Both the position numbers and the translations under genes were made by a program. The notes under the pieces are model-generated. The model searched no databases. It was given only the letters and a program-made list of their open reading frames with translations, and was not told the origin of the DNA. This document shows, in pieces, positions 45,126-57,530 of a DNA stretch of 64,000 nt (the stretch's first letter is position 1; each line of letters starts with the position of its first letter). Origin of the DNA: Amblyomma americanum (lineage: Eukaryota; Arthropoda; Arachnida; Ixodida; Ixodidae). Location of the stretch: the NCBI RefSeq assembly GCF_052857255.1, contig NC_135500.1:51052272-51116271 (forward strand). The letters are read 5' to 3'.

Positions 45126-45424
45126 CTGATAAAGCGAAAAATAAAATAAATTACAATTTCTCCAGGCTGTGTGCCATAAGCAAGACACTTGTTGAAATCG
45201 TTGAATTGAAAAAGCAGGTTCTTTTCACGACTCGTACCTGGTAAAACTGGCATGGTGCCATTGAGAGGCAAATCGCGACAGTGTTAAACAAGCGCGAATA
45301 GAAATATCGCACTGCTACATTGTGGAGGCTGCGAAGGTTAGTTTCGGAACTCATACCTCATGCACCCGCTTTCAGGCAATGCTACGCGTAAGTGGCTCTT
45401 AGTTCCAGCTGTTACTGGCTTCTG
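45126..45424. other. Intron sequence, nothing recognised
   Basis: Short ORFs only. Confidence 0.3.
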
Positions 45425-45575
45425 AGTAGTTGATTGGTTTTACGTCCGAGGACTCTAAGGAAAGCTTCGCATTAATTTCGGCGTTCTTTGACGAGTGCCG
45501 TAGACTCAGTACTCCGGTATTTTACAATTGTGTCTTCACTGAAATGTGACCACCTGTGTGGGTTTTACGGTCCTT
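45425..45575 (-). mobile_element. tRNA-derived SINE (Ruka-like), degraded, minus orientation
   Basis: TTGATTGGTTTTACGTCC, then AGTGCCGTAGACTCAGTACT, CCGGTATTTTACAATTGTG and ATGTGACCACCTGTGTGGGT, is the diverged reverse complement of the SINE body. Confidence 0.5.
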
Positions 45576-46221
45576 TTTTCTCGCTCTTCTAACAATAGCA
45601 GCTCAACACTGAAATGTGAAAGCATATCATGCAGGCGCTTTTTTAAACGTAGCCCATAGTAACTGGCTTACCCTTCACTACTCCTGGGATTAAACCTAAG
45701 GTTTGACGTCGTCTCGAGAAACACGCGGAAGCCGCTACACACAAGATCGCATAGCAAAAAGGGGCTTTCCATCCGATATCTGGAGTCCCTGATAGTCCTC
45801 CATACAAGAGAAGAAAGCCGTAGGTCGTAACGCCGTCGATTTCCCGCCTACGTAGGCTAGATACTCCGACGCCCCCAAGCCACATGCTTTAGGCTTTCGT
45901 TCACTTAAGAAGGCTCACTGAACAAGGAAGCCGAAACGTCTAACAATCTTAACTGAAACCTTTGGTTGGCCTTCCTTTTCCTTTCGACACCTCTGCAGTG
46001 AGTGGCACTTCTGTGACGCCTTCACGAGAGCCGCGAAAAGAAGTAGACACCTTCTTTAAAAGAAGCGATGACTCCTTCCGACACGAGTACGATTCTTAAG
46101 GCAAATAAAAGTAAACATGCCTTCAAGTGCACCAGTCTTTGTTACCTTCAGTTCTCATCATAAGTTACGTAACTGTGCAACTAATACGTGAATATTTTTA
46201 ACACTGGTTTCCCTTTAGTGC
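45576..46221. other. Intron sequence, nothing recognised
   Basis: A minus ORF at 45643-45885 (80 codons) has no known domain. Confidence 0.3.
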
Positions 46222-46275
46222 GGTACCTCCTCTTCATCACATTCAGCCTGACCACGCCCACTGCAGGACGCACGT
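46222..46275 (-). mobile_element. Short RTE-like LINE 3' tip, minus orientation
   Basis: TTCATCACATTCAGCCTGAC followed by CACGCCCACTGCAGGACG is the reverse complement of the RTE 3' end. Confidence 0.6.
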
Positions 46276-46419
46276 TAGCAATGTTGACACGGACAAGCAA
46301 CAGACGAAGAAGTAGATTGATCGGAAGGAGAGCCGCGTCGTTGTGCGCAGTTTGGTTCTTATTCTTGGAGAAATAAAGTGAACGTCACCCCGAACATGAA
46401 GCCGAGCCACACGTGAAAC

Positions 46420-46735
46420 CATTCCAAGTGTTGACATTGTGCTGCGTTTTGGCTACAGTATACTTATTCTTCACAGGTACTGTCGACAACCGGATGGTGA
46501 AAATTTTTGTAAATCCGTATAATGCCAGTGTTCCACCGTGCTTTCGGTACAGCTGAGGTGATGAGGATGACTGGCTTTTCCAGCACAGCATTAAAATTGT
46601 TCACAACAGCTGCTATACGTCCATGGCCATCTGCTTTGTCGCTTCGCATCGGTTGTAGGGGTGTCTGTAGTTCGTCTTCCATACTGCACCGGAATACGTG
46701 CTTTGTTGGTCCTCCTACTCCCATTACCGTCATGA
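46420..46735 (-). mobile_element. LINE reverse transcriptase fragment (CR1/Jockey-like)
   Basis: The minus strand encodes MRSDKADGHGRIAAVVNNFN, then VLEKPVILITSAVPKARWNT. The next frame gives a short run ending RISIL. This follows the fingers-domain layout (K-x-G-x-DGI ... NYRPISIL) of LINE RTs. Short and frame-broken. Confidence 0.4.
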
Positions 46736-47195
46736 TTATATCGGATATGGTACCATTCCGTACACACTTGCTCTCCTACATTAATTCTCTTGCCTAAATA
46801 CCTATTGATTTTTTGTATTTTATTGTATGCATGATATTTGACCACCCTTAATTTTCTCTTGAATGCGCACTTCTTTATGCGTTACCTCACGCTAACGATT
46901 AGCTTTTATCGTAGTGGTCTTATTGCTGGCATATACCTCTGGTGTTCGAAAAGTTACTGTTGTGCAGTTATTGCTCTGCAGTTTTTTAATGATGCGCATC
47001 GCCTCCTGGCGGAGCTAAGTGTATATTTCCGCTCAGCTATCCTGGCTTTTGCTCTCTGAATGCACATTCCGTGGCCATGCGATAACGTTAACATTCACTC
47101 CCAGAGCCCTTCTTGTCTTTCTTGGATAAAGTGAAATGATGGCCAACTAATGCATGTACTACTTCTGAGCAGCTGAATAAGCACACATCGGATTC
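46736..47195. other. Intron sequence, nothing recognised
   Basis: No supported feature. Confidence 0.3.
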
Positions 47196-47448
47196 GGCTA
47201 TTTGCATGAGATTGCTGGATCGCATTCCAGTCGCGGAGTCAGCATTCCGGTGGAGGCGAAATGCAAAAAAAAAAAACAGTGTGCTGTGTGATATGAGCGG
47301 ATGTTCGAAATTTTTCTGCAGCTCTTCAATAGGGCAACTCCTCGTCTCCGTCTTGATTCCCTCTATCCTGTATTCTTCTCCTCAAGGCGCCATCGAGGTG
47401 TCAGAAGAGAGGTCGGAAGTTACTGTCTCTTTCGCTTCCACATGAGAC
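47196..47448 (+). mobile_element. tRNA-derived SINE (Ruka-like)
   Basis: A degraded B box (ATTCCAGTCGCGG) is followed by GGTGGAGGCGAAATGCAA, CGAAATTTTTCTGCAGC and the pyrimidine-rich 3' part as at 8690-8968. A12 lies at about 47266-47277. Confidence 0.7.
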
Positions 47449-48309
47449 ATCTGCGTCTCAGAGTGAAAGCTGTACGAGGCATATTCGCCGGAATCACGGC
47501 GTCGTCATCTGTGCCGATGTCACAAAGCGAGGGAAGCAGGCGATGCGGAGCGCGACCGTGCACCATGTACGAGTGCGTTGAGGTCTGTTATGCATCTGCT
47601 TCTTGACCAATAAAGGCTTGCGCATACAAGCTATGACTTCACCCTGCAACCAAATTATCCAGCACACTCAGCAAAATGCGTTCACTAGAGCTCACTCGTG
47701 CCTCTAATGCCAGTGTAAAAAGCATGTATTTATCGATATATTATTGTTTTATGGCTAGGCGTGTGAGTAGAGCTTGATCGCCAAGCTCTACACGCAAGTG
47801 GAACCATCTAAGACTAATCGGGCTGGAATATGAGGTCTTTCTATAATGAGTGGAACACACTTCTTTATCCGGAGTTACTAAACAATCCGAATTCCGGCAC
47901 TTCGGAATTTCGAAACCATCTCAGATGTAACTGGCATTCGTAGTAGCACAAGGTTAAACATCCCGTGAATTACTTATCCTTCTTTACTAGATTAATTTCC
48001 GACATACAGTATGTGCCTGATGAATATGCCACACGATGTACATAGAATCGCGGTGGCCTACATATCCTGTTGGACGTTATTCGAAATTAAATGTTCTGCA
48101 TTACGCAAAACCCAAAATGTTCACTTTTAAACATCTATAGCCAGCGGGCTGTATGCCGAATTCTACGGTACTCTTCGTCGTTGCCTTTAAAATCTAGCTC
48201 TATTATATATTCTAACTTTTGTGCATTAAATTTAGGTGCGCTGCGTGCTTCATCGCGTCAGTTGTTAGCACTCTCAGATTTACTCACGGTGGTGGATTAA
48301 AATCATAGT
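47449..48309. other. Intron sequence, nothing recognised
   Basis: Short ORFs only. Confidence 0.3.
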
Positions 48310-49445
48310 TGCTATCGCGTATTTGGACACAAGGAAGAAAAGAACATAAACGTACACGACAGACGGTAGTGTTCAACTGGCGCTTATTAGAAAACAAACA
48401 TCGAATTTAATTGTTCTTAAGCTGTTAACAATCAAACATGCGCAGTAGAGGTGCCACGCTTAAGGTACGATATATATCTAAGACTGACAGATGGAGCGCG
48501 GACACAATTTGATCCTTTTTTCTTAAATAACTTATTTTCTTCACAAGATCCTTATTTCCTGAAAAAAACAAGAAAGCTTCAAACGTTTCACGTTCTGATT
48601 GCGTTTTCACCGTGGCTACTGCACACGTTTCCTGTGTTTCCTACTAGATAGGCGAAAACGTTGTAGGGTCAGAGTCGACAAGGTATCATTTGATAAAACA
48701 CCGTTTGCTGTCATCAGCGAGATTCCTCTCAGATGATATGGATCCCGCTGATAAGCGGCACTCTCTCAGCCGTTCATTTAGGCATCGACCTGACTGCCCA
48801 ATGTATGACTTGCCACTAGTGAGCGGAACTTTGTATACGACACTGACTTTGCATGGGACAAACTTCGTTTTATGGTTCGAATACAACTTGGCTGCCTTGG
48901 CGCTCCGTTCATGACAGGGAGCAAGCGCACAAGCTTCTTCGGGGCAGTCAATATAAGCTCAAAGCCACATTTTTTTACCATCTTTTTTAGACGGTGCGAC
49001 ACGTTGAGCACATACGCACATAGCCACAAGTCCAGTTCGTCGATGAGGATCTTCGCGGTTTTGTCGCCGCCAAGTTCTCACTTCTTTTAGTAGCTTTTCC
49101 GCCACAGATGTGATTTCCTCAGGAAACCCAGCCTTCTCTAGGCGAAGTTCTTGCAACGCCACGCTTTCGTTGTTGCGATGCTGGCTGGACTTATTGAGAG
49201 CAGTGCGGGTGGCATTCACGGCAATACATCTCTTCACAAGTTTGGAATGAGCGGACTGACAGCTGAGATTTTGGTGCTTTGTCCTCGGCCGATACAACCA
49301 GCAAACACGGGCCTTTGCAAAATTTGTGGATACATCAAGGAACTACAGCCTATCGTCGTTTGCCAGTCCGTGGTGCAAGTTAGACCACAGCTACAGGAAT
49401 TAAACACATCAAGCACATTTCCCATCATAACGTCCTTTTTGTGAG
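48310..49445 (-). mobile_element. Penelope-like element, 5' truncated, with GIY-YIG domain
   Basis: In three minus-strand frames the order is: RT C-terminus (ARVCWLYRPRTKHQNLSCQS, AHSKLVKRCIAVNATRTALN, ELRLEKAGFPEEITSVAEKL), a linker (VSHRLKKMVKKCGFELILTA) and a GIY-YIG endonuclease core at about 48765-48841 (VVYKVPLTSGKSYIGQSGRC, LNERLREC). RT plus GIY-YIG is diagnostic of Penelope-like elements. The last 350 bases are the 3' untranslated part, sharing the stretch at 48440-48472 with the copy at 50640-50930. Frame changes separate the pieces, so it is not functional. Confidence 0.82.
48686..48886 (-). pseudogene. GIY-YIG endonuclease domain of the Penelope-like element
   Basis: The ORF has VVYKV (GIY-like) and SYIGQ (YIG), spaced as in the family, then the catalytic-type Arg in GRCLNERLRE. 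It would nick target DNA. It lies in a different frame from the preceding RT part (48959-49297). Confidence 0.75.
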
Positions 49446-49583
49446 ACCTTGCTTGGTTGATTACTACAAAATAGTTAACATAATCTGAAAATGCTCTTTA
49501 GTTTGTCAGTGCTCATCCGCGCAACAACGTGTTAGTCAGAATGTCTAAGAGTGCACGTTGTTGGACGATTCGGTCGTACGTAG

Positions 49584-49670
49584 CTAAGCAAGGAAAATGC
49601 GCAAAAAAAGACCCGTCCTTGCGCTCTTCTCGCCCGAGTCTTTTTTTTTTTTGCGGATTTCCCTTGCTAA
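49584..49670. repeat. Inverted repeat, Penelope-like hairpin
   Basis: TAAGCAAGGAAAATGCGCAA at 49584-49603 pairs with TTGCGGATTTCCCTTGCTAA (about 49651-49670). The arms are extended by an A-run and T-run and GACCCG/CGAGTC. Confidence 0.65.
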
Positions 49671-50639
49671 TGTTAGACACAATAGGCTAAAAAGACGTCT
49701 CTAAGTGCTGCGGCGACGCAAGAACAAATGCACAAGCCATCCCTCTGAACATGTTCTGCACCTTCATGCTTTACGACAGTCGACGAAAGGTAAACCGATA
49801 TCTATGAATCATATGCCAATAGTATTCTGAAAGGACAGAGGGGTCCCACTTTCAATACAGTCGCGCAAAGCAATCATGACTTCTACCTGTGGCATCGAGT
49901 AAAAAAAAAATGACGTGGCTTAGCTTGGTTAAGCCTGGTGATTGCGAAGTCACACTGACCGTAGCGCCCCTGGTGAGAGGAGCGGGAGTTAGGCCGCCGT
50001 TGGCGGCTACCGCCTCGCCTCGCGACGGCTTGAGATGGGGCCCCGTTTTTACACAGCTGGTGTGACGTCACTCTAGGTCACGTGGTGTGACGTCATGCAG
50101 CGAGGTCACGCTAAAGGTCAATGGTGCCTACCAACGCCTCGTCACGGAACGGGCTGAAGTGCGACCTAAAGCAGTATTGCTTCACAATAAAAGATCTTTC
50201 ACATTTATGGAAAGCGGAAAGATGAACTCGAAGATTCTTCGTGGGTCTTAACATAGTCCACTACCTCGATAGCGTTACTAACCAAAAAAGTGCCCTCGAC
50301 TTTCAAGAAATGTTATTTTTCATGCCGGAATCTGGGAAAAGCGTCTTGCGACTACCCTTTTTTCGCTACAATCGTCCTCAGTGGCACATCATCTTTATGT
50401 GTCCTTGCGGTAAAGAAAACGGCGAGTCCTAATTGTTACTGGCACCTTTTTTTTTTGCTCAAATTATCCAGTTCAATATCTTCTCACAACATTAAATCCT
50501 GTTCCTTTGCTTTTTGGCTCGTCATAGTTGAGGCAATGCAATTCTTAGTTATTGCCATTTTGCTTTTTTTTCGCAAAAACAGTGACATAACCACAAAACC
50601 ACCCTGCTTAGCTCAACTAGTACCTTCAGATTGTCCGTT
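49671..50639. other. Intron sequence, nothing recognised
   Basis: CACGTGGTGTGACGTCATG words lie at 50077-50098. No supported gene. Confidence 0.3.
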
Positions 50640-50930
50640 CGCAGGTACTCAACACCATCTTCGACGCTGTCACTCGCACTATTTGGAGTTTCTCTCAGAG
50701 GGCATTCGACACCTTCGGAAATGACCCTTGCCTTGTTTTTGTCCGTGGATTTACTTGAAATCCTTGGCAGCCTATCTAAAAATAGATATCGTACCTTAAG
50801 CGTGGCACCACTACTGCGCTTGTGTGATTGTCAGCACTTTGAGAAGACTTATAGTTCATTTTTTTTCCAAACAACGACCGTTGAAGGCTAGCGTCTGCCC
50901 TGTACGTACGTGTTTTCGCCGTTCTGCCGA
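50640..50930 (+). mobile_element. Penelope-like element 3' fragment, plus orientation
   Basis: TATCGTACCTTAAGCGTGGC and the next bases (50786-50819) match the reverse complement of 48440-48472 in the other Penelope copy, and similar 3' sequence follows. The interval 50640-50745 shows a loose internal duplication (RRYSTPSSTLSLAL and RGHSTPSEMTLALF). Confidence 0.55.
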
Positions 50931-51584
50931 AATAAGCGCTAGCAAAAATTATTTCGAATGCCTTCGAGCTGTCCCAAGTTTCCGCCTTAATAAGGTGCAT
51001 TAGAAGCTCATGTATAACGAGTCGGCTCTCTTTCCGCGTCTGTGCCGTCTAATTGGCGGTGGCCAAAGTAGGCTACGATGCTTGACTGGTGGAGTACACT
51101 GGCCGTCCCTTCAGCTCGTATTGATATTATAGTATACATGCGCACAGATATAGCTGCTTCGTGGGACAGTGTAGGGGAAGTGCGCCCTAGCAACAAATTT
51201 TTCCGATACAGCTAACAGCTTTTGTTGCATTTCGAATTATACGCAGGGGAGACCGATACACCTGAAAACACGGTATTCCAAATTTACGGTATTCCAGCTC
51301 AATTGCACATTTGGGCACTTCTTTTGGTTGGCGTGAAGGAGCCAGATGGTGAGATATCTTAGTGCAGCGGCTTTCTGTTGCGGTTGAAGAACGACTTGCT
51401 TGAAAGTACACATGCTTCCCATTAGGGCAGAAATGAGGCTGCTGAACCAGTGCTCTGCTTGACGTTGCCTCATCAAAATCAAGTTACTTCCTCAAGCCCT
51501 CTCCCAGCACTCGAAATACCTTGCGCACGTCTGCCTCGTGTCTCGGCGTCGTTACAACTGCGCAAAGAGGCGGCAGCCACTTAC
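50931..51584. other. Intron sequence downstream of exon 3
   Basis: No recognised repeat. Short ORFs only. Confidence 0.3.
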
Positions 51585-51788
51585 AACGTCTTTGAGATTC
51601 GCCTGCGCCGGTCACAGCACCGGTCGTGCTCAGCTGCATCGGCTGCGGCTGGTTCTGGTAGCGGAACTGGTTCTGCGAGCCCACGCTGTCAGCTGACGTC
51701 AGCCGGAAGGGGCTCTTGCGCGTCGGTCCTACGGCCGCCGCGGGGCCCGAGGGGTATGGCCAGTAGGGCCCCGATGGCGCTTCCCCGC
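51585..51788 (-). CDS. Candidate exon 3: cytoplasmic tail exon
   Basis: Minus-strand exon of 204 nt. Acceptor CTCCCACTCAACGCAG, donor GTAAGTGG (GT at 51583-51584). Phases 0 and 2 contain stops; phase 1 is the only open frame. The product is Gly/Pro-rich, then Gln-rich: GEAPSGPYWPYPSGPAAAVG, PTRKSPFRLTSADSV and NQFRYQNQPQPMQ, ending AGESQRR. A TRKSPFRL-type basic/serine stretch is a plausible kinase target. No known domain; consistent with an unstructured cytoplasmic tail before the transmembrane exon. Confidence 0.6.
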
Positions 51789-53769
51789 CTGCGTTGAGTG
51801 GGAGCACGGCTTCTCCCGGGCCTGTCGCCTGAGGTCGCGGAACGGTTGTGCCTTCTGGTTTTATTGCGTGCGTTAATCATGCGCATAGGTGTCAGTTGGT
51901 GTGTATGCGTTAGTAATGAAAACAAGACTCCACAGCCCAGTCCGCATGTTGACAGCAGCAGCTGCTGACGCCTGAAATGCCCAAAAATGCGAAGCGTCCC
52001 GGAAGAATGCTCTATTTTTTTAGCCGTTATGAGGGAAGTTAGGTGAGCGATTCGTCCCATACCCTCCAGGCATTGATGAACAAGATCCATTTGCACAGAT
52101 ATTTTGCTACTTAGCTAGGAAACGAGGCATCTCCGGTGTGCACTTACTCCGAAATCCGCCTGGCCTTGCACATGAACAGAGCGTAACCGAACGGGCAATG
52201 AATGTCCTCAACATGAGCCCCTGACCTTTCGTTGTATGAAGAACGTTTAAGAAAATCATAACCCTTTCAAATCGAACATGGTGGGGTCCTTGGATGATCA
52301 TCATATAGCTGGATGTTCAACGCTGTCTTTGTTGCCTGCATCTCAAAGCACCACTATTGCTTCTGATTGTTCTAGTTCATTCAGATTGTATCAGGTAATT
52401 AACTATAGAGTAATCAGACAAAGGTAGGATAATCGCAGGTGAACCCCTGGCGCTAAAAACAGTTCGAGTGGGGCTGTGTTCCGTGCAGGTGAGCAGTGTT
52501 AGCGAATGCACGCCTCTAAGCTGTGATTAGCAGCTCGAGCTCAAAATCAGTCGGTTACCCGCCCAACGGTAATTTTGCATGTGAAAAATTGCAAAGGTCG
52601 ACGTCTTTCGCTTCGTGCAGCGTGCAGCGTGTGTGCAGCGTGCACACACGCGATGATTTCCTGCCCAGATGAGGGCATCACTGGACGGAAACTTCACGCT
52701 TTAGAGAGGCGGCGCGGTGATGTAGCTGTCGGCGGTGGGGAAGGGACCATGGGGTAAGCGGTGTTTTCTTTGCTTCCTGGCAGGTTGGGAGTTTGTTATC
52801 TGGGGGATGCTGACGATATCGCCAGTTATTTCAGCCGGAAGACCGTACGATAACCGTGACATACCTTTCGGCTCCCGGTGACCCGTGCGAATACGGCACA
52901 GAAAAGGGAGAGCTACTAGTTTGTTGCGTCATCCACATCGTACTTCACCGGGCTCCCTCTTGTGAAAACAGCTTATGGCTGAGACGGGCAGAACATCTGT
53001 CAGGAAATGCAAGTTTCTAGAGTTACAGGGCCAGGATTGTGTCCCCGAGACGCCCCTTTTCTTTCTACTCAAAAGAAAACGTTTTCTAACTGTGACAGCA
53101 ATACGCAGGCAGCGCTTGTTGGTGACAGTAACCCTTCTAACTTGGCGTTTGCTGGTTTCCCATACCAGGCGGCACGCACGCAATATTGCGGAATAAGGGT
53201 CTTCAAGGCACGTGGGTTGCAACGGATTCCGATAGCTCTGTTATTAGCCAGCGGCTGGAGACCGCACATGTCGAGGAAAAGTCGGGCTCACGTGTTTTTA
53301 GTTCAGTGAGGGTATCATGGACAAACTTGCCAACAATGCCCTCAGAACTCTTTTTAGTTGTACTGGGCACTTATGTACGCATTAGTGCGCAGTGGAAAGG
53401 TATTCAAAAGTGAAGAAAAGGTGAATGGCGATGTTAACACAGGGACTTATGAGCAACAGATCTGAGAGGAGACATTACTGTGAAGAGAAGTTAGATCTCT
53501 TCTCTTATTTTCTGGTGGTCCTCTCTGCAGCAGAAGCGAAATTTTCTGTGCACAACTGTAACTTCTAATTCCCCTGCCCCCCCCCCCCTCTCCCCCCAAA
53601 CCGCCCCCGCCCAAAAAAATATAGAACAGTCAATTGAACATTATGTCCAAATGAATATGTTGTTCTCTGTATTTAAAGATATTTTTTTCAGGCTTTTTGT
53701 TCTTCACAGCTGTGATATACTTTTCTCGTAAACGATATTAGTAAAAAAAATATAACACCTGCATCTTAC
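51789..53769. other. Intron sequence between candidate exons 2 and 3
   Basis: A C-rich low-complexity run lies at about 53571-53613. A GTGCAGCGTGCAGCGTGTGT word cluster lies at 52616-52650. There is no domain. Confidence 0.35.
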
Positions 53770-54198
53770 AGGCAGTCATCTATGAGGCAGAAACGTGGAA
53801 GCTAGCTAACGAAAAGAGTTCAACTTAAGTACAACGCAGCGAGCTATGGAAAGAAAATTGATACGCGTAACGTTAAGAGACAGGAAGAAAGCAGAGTGGT
53901 TTAGGGATGGCACACAGGTTAATGACGTCCTAGTCGAAATCAAGACGAAGAATTGGGCTTGGGTCGGGCATGATAACCCGGTAGTTTTTAACGGTAACGG
54001 ACTGGATTCCAAGAGAAGGCAAGCGTAGCAGGGGGCGGCATAAAGTTGTGTGGGCGGATCAGATTAAGAACTTTGCGGGGATAAGGCGGCGGGGGCTGGC
54101 ATTAGTTAGGATTAATTGGAGATATATGAGGGGGGGAGGATGGAGCGGCCTTTTCCCTGCGGTGGGCGTAGACAGGCTGAAAATGATGATGATGGTGT
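53770..54198 (+). mobile_element. RTE-like LINE 3' part with (ATG)n tail
   Basis: It encodes ERKLIRVTLRDRKKAEWFRD, then WAWVGHD and, in shifted frames, the RGRHKVVWADQIKNFAG-like block. It ends CCCTGCGGTGGGCGTAGACA, GGCTGAAA and ATGATGATGATGG. This is the clearest 3' end of the family in the window. Confidence 0.85.
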
Positions 54199-54801
54199 TT
54201 TTCACACGTTGAATCTAAAGAAAGCGCAGCCGCGATCCCAACCTTCCTATTGCCTGTGGCCGCAGGACCATATCAACTACATGAACCCCGAAGGCTCTCC
54301 TCATGGCGTTCGCACACATCGATAATAGCCTGAAGGTGAGGGTCGGCAGTTTTCAATTGCGACGTAGCGCGTTGGAGCAGCGAGTGACCTAGTTTGTCCG
54401 AGAGAAAGAACGCCATTCAGTTATTTCTGTAGTGGTATTCCGAGTTTGGAAACGGTCGGAGATAAGCAGATGCCTTCGCGTGGCTCTCTCCTAACACCAA
54501 AAGTACGAGACGTCCGCAAACATTCTGTAATTCAAGGTCGATGTCAATGAATAATCACTCCCTTATAGCAAATCATCTCCACCTTGTGCGATTCCCTAAA
54601 CATTTGCACATGCGGTGCAGACCATAACCTACACTTTCAAAAAGCCGCCAGATTTTAACGGGACATGGTACAATGAAGGATCGCGGATGACATAACTATG
54701 CGTAGGACTTGGGGCGCACTAGTGTAGCGGCAAAAAGCAGGCTGTGTGTGTATTATGCTTGCTCGTTGACATGTGTCTTCACTAACCGGTTCTTTTTTCA
54801 C
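54199..54801. other. Intron sequence, nothing recognised
   Basis: No supported feature. Confidence 0.3.
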
Positions 54802-54897
54802 GCAGGTCAGGGGCGCTGCGTGAAGGCGACCAGGCTCCTGGTTTGCTGATCCAGCCCACGGGAGGGCTCGGGCGTTGAGAGTGGCTCGGGGTCCACG
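54802..54897 (-). CDS. Candidate exon 2: Ser/Pro-rich cytoplasmic exon next to a long (TG)n tract
   Basis: Minus-strand exon of 96 nt with a very good acceptor (TTTTGCTGCCTTCTAG) and a weaker donor (CTGC/GTGAAA, GT at 54800-54801). Phase 1 gives WTPSHSQRPSPPVGWISKPG and AWSPSRSAPDL, Ser/Pro-rich like exons 1 and 3; phase 0 is open too. The intron just upstream contains the 378-bp microsatellite, which is (UG)n in the transcript and begins 64 nt before the exon. The donor is the weakest of the set, so the exon may be alternatively used. Confidence 0.5.
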
Positions 54898-54952
54898 CTA
54901 GAAGGCAGCAAAATGAATAGAAGAAAGCTTATTTTTCTTACCCTCTTTCTGG

Positions 54953-55342
<390 letters not shown>

Positions 55343-55424
55343 CGCAAATACACCACTGTAACGCGCCGACAGCAGGATGGCGCATACGAAAAACAGCGCG
55401 CGAAGGGAAATTAAAACATGCACC

Positions 55425-55665
55425 TGCCGCGGTGCCTCAGTGTCCTTGGCGTTCGGCTGCCAATCCCAAAGTCGCGGGTTCGATTTCGGCTGCGGTGGGC
55501 TTATTTCAATGCAAGTGAAACACAAAAACGTCTGCCTGCTGTGCGATTCAGCGGCGCAGGTTACAGAGACCCAGTGATGAAAATAGATTAGCAGTCCTCC
55601 AATACGGCGTCCCTCATAGCCCATGTGTCTCCTCGGAATGTTAAAACCCTAAAATTTACAATTTA
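55425..55665 (+). mobile_element. tRNA-derived SINE (Ruka-like), near full length
   Basis: A-box-like GTGCCTCAGTGT and B box GGTTCGATTTC (55477-55487) are about 42 nt apart. The body and the 3' end CGGCGTCCCTCATAGCCCAT and GGAATGTTAAAACCCTAAAA follow. It starts about 90 bp after the microsatellite. Confidence 0.85.
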
Positions 55666-57530
55666 AATTTAAAACGTGCCACATTGCAAGTGCAGCCGCA
55701 ACGCTAGGCCCTCACACGTTACTTCTAAATGTGCAGGTCCTACTCCACGCGCGCTGCTGCATTTCATAGGCCTAAATTTATATGGTAACGCAGTGCGCGC
55801 GGGGCGCTCACCAGTTTTTCCCTCTCTACAGAGACGTAAAACGTTTGACGCTATCCCTATTCCTCTCAATTTTCCATCCTGGCGGAGCGTGCATATATAT
55901 GTTAGAAAGTGTCCAAGAAACGGTGCTAGGAAGGCTTCTACACAGACCGAAACCATATATCTTCGACCTTGGTGAGGCATCTGTCTGCCATGCCCGAACA
56001 CAACCGTCAGTGCTTTGTCTCCAGTGGTCGCTTAAATATTCACTGCAACAAAATAATTCCCACAAGGTGGGGAGATACTTTGAAAGTGGTTTTAAAATGT
56101 TGACCGCATAGCAGTTGTATTTAAATAAAGTCCCAGCTATAAAATTTCCGAGGAAACCTAAAGATCGATGCCATTTGCATTAGAGGTCAGAACTCGGTTA
56201 ATTTTTTTCTTGTATTTTTTTATAATTTTCTACTAATGCACCTTTTTCTTAAATATCCGTTATTTGCACAGAGTTAAAATTTTGTAACAAAGTAGCAAGT
56301 AATGATTTACACAAGTGGTAACAAAATATCCATTTGGTACAAAAAATAGCTAAACGAAATTTGTGCTGGAGTGTTTCCTTCCCTGCTTCGGAAGGAAAAA
56401 CTGTATATGCATATAATTTGCTTCCCTATCAGGACCCAGGCTCATTTTAGAAAGGTTTTAGTTTCTTACTTTTTAGTACTCCTCTTTGTTTTCCTTTTAT
56501 CACTTTTATCGCCATGTTACTGTTGCCGTTTTTAGGATCTATTCTCATGGCTTCTCATATTGTTTTAGTATGTTTGCGCGTTTTTGGTAATTTTTTTGAC
56601 ATGTTCATTTGGTTTTACTTGTGCGCTTCTTGTCCAAGGACGGTTCCTCGTGAGTTTGTCTTCATTCATCTGTTTGTGTTTTTCGGTTTCAGTTTTGTTT
56701 TCTTCACGCCCTCCTCCCAGTCATCGGTGTCTTTTGTTGCACTTGTCTTTCAATCTTCCTTCCCTTCCTGTCTAAATGTCCTTCAGCGGGCGTTTATCAT
56801 GTGCCGCAGTCCGGTTTCGAGTCACTGCCATCTGACCAATTCTCATGCGCTATGACTAACGTGTCCTACCGGGAGTCCACGAGTTCTCCGTCCTCCGTCA
56901 CTTTTTATCACGAGTCGTGTTGTCCTGTATATATTCAGTGATTTCACAGCCATGCAATTAAATCGATAGTTGGAGCTTGTGTGCGCTTCACCATCTCGTC
57001 CTCGTGTTTTTCTGCCGCGCCACTCTTTCTAACATGTGTCACCAACTTGACCAAACATTTACGTTTCTCAAAAACTACATATATATATTACATTTTTTCT
57101 TTGTAGATGCAATTACATTGAAACCCTTGAGTTCTTTTTGTAGCCAGAAAGATACAACTTAGGATATTGGTTGTAGTACCAGTTACGTAAATTGCCTTTG
57201 AAGAGGTTTATTTTCTTTACCGTTGATGTACAAGAAGCTGAGACTAAGGGCATATGAATGCCTGACGAAGGTTCCAGACCCCTGGTGTTCAGAATCGACA
57301 GCAAACACAGAAAACTATAGGATAATACATTAAAGCTAAGCAATGTTATAGGTAAACATTGAGTAACATCGGTGAAAAATTTTGTTTGCTTGCTCTTAAT
57401 AGCTCGTGAGTAAAAGATGCCTGGACTTCCAAAAATGCTGTTTCGAGAAAAGTCCGGAGAAAACATCTGAAAACTATCACCCTACCGCTCGGTGCGACAA
57501 AGAAAACAGGATGAAAAAAAAAATGGATTG
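55666..57530. other. Intron sequence, AT-rich, no supported gene
   Basis: The plus ORF at 56514-56855 (113 codons) is rich in Phe/Ser from T-rich DNA and has no domain. Confidence 0.35.

Noticed and set aside
55428..55500. tRNA gene suggested by A and B boxes
   Set aside because: It is the head of a near full-length SINE.
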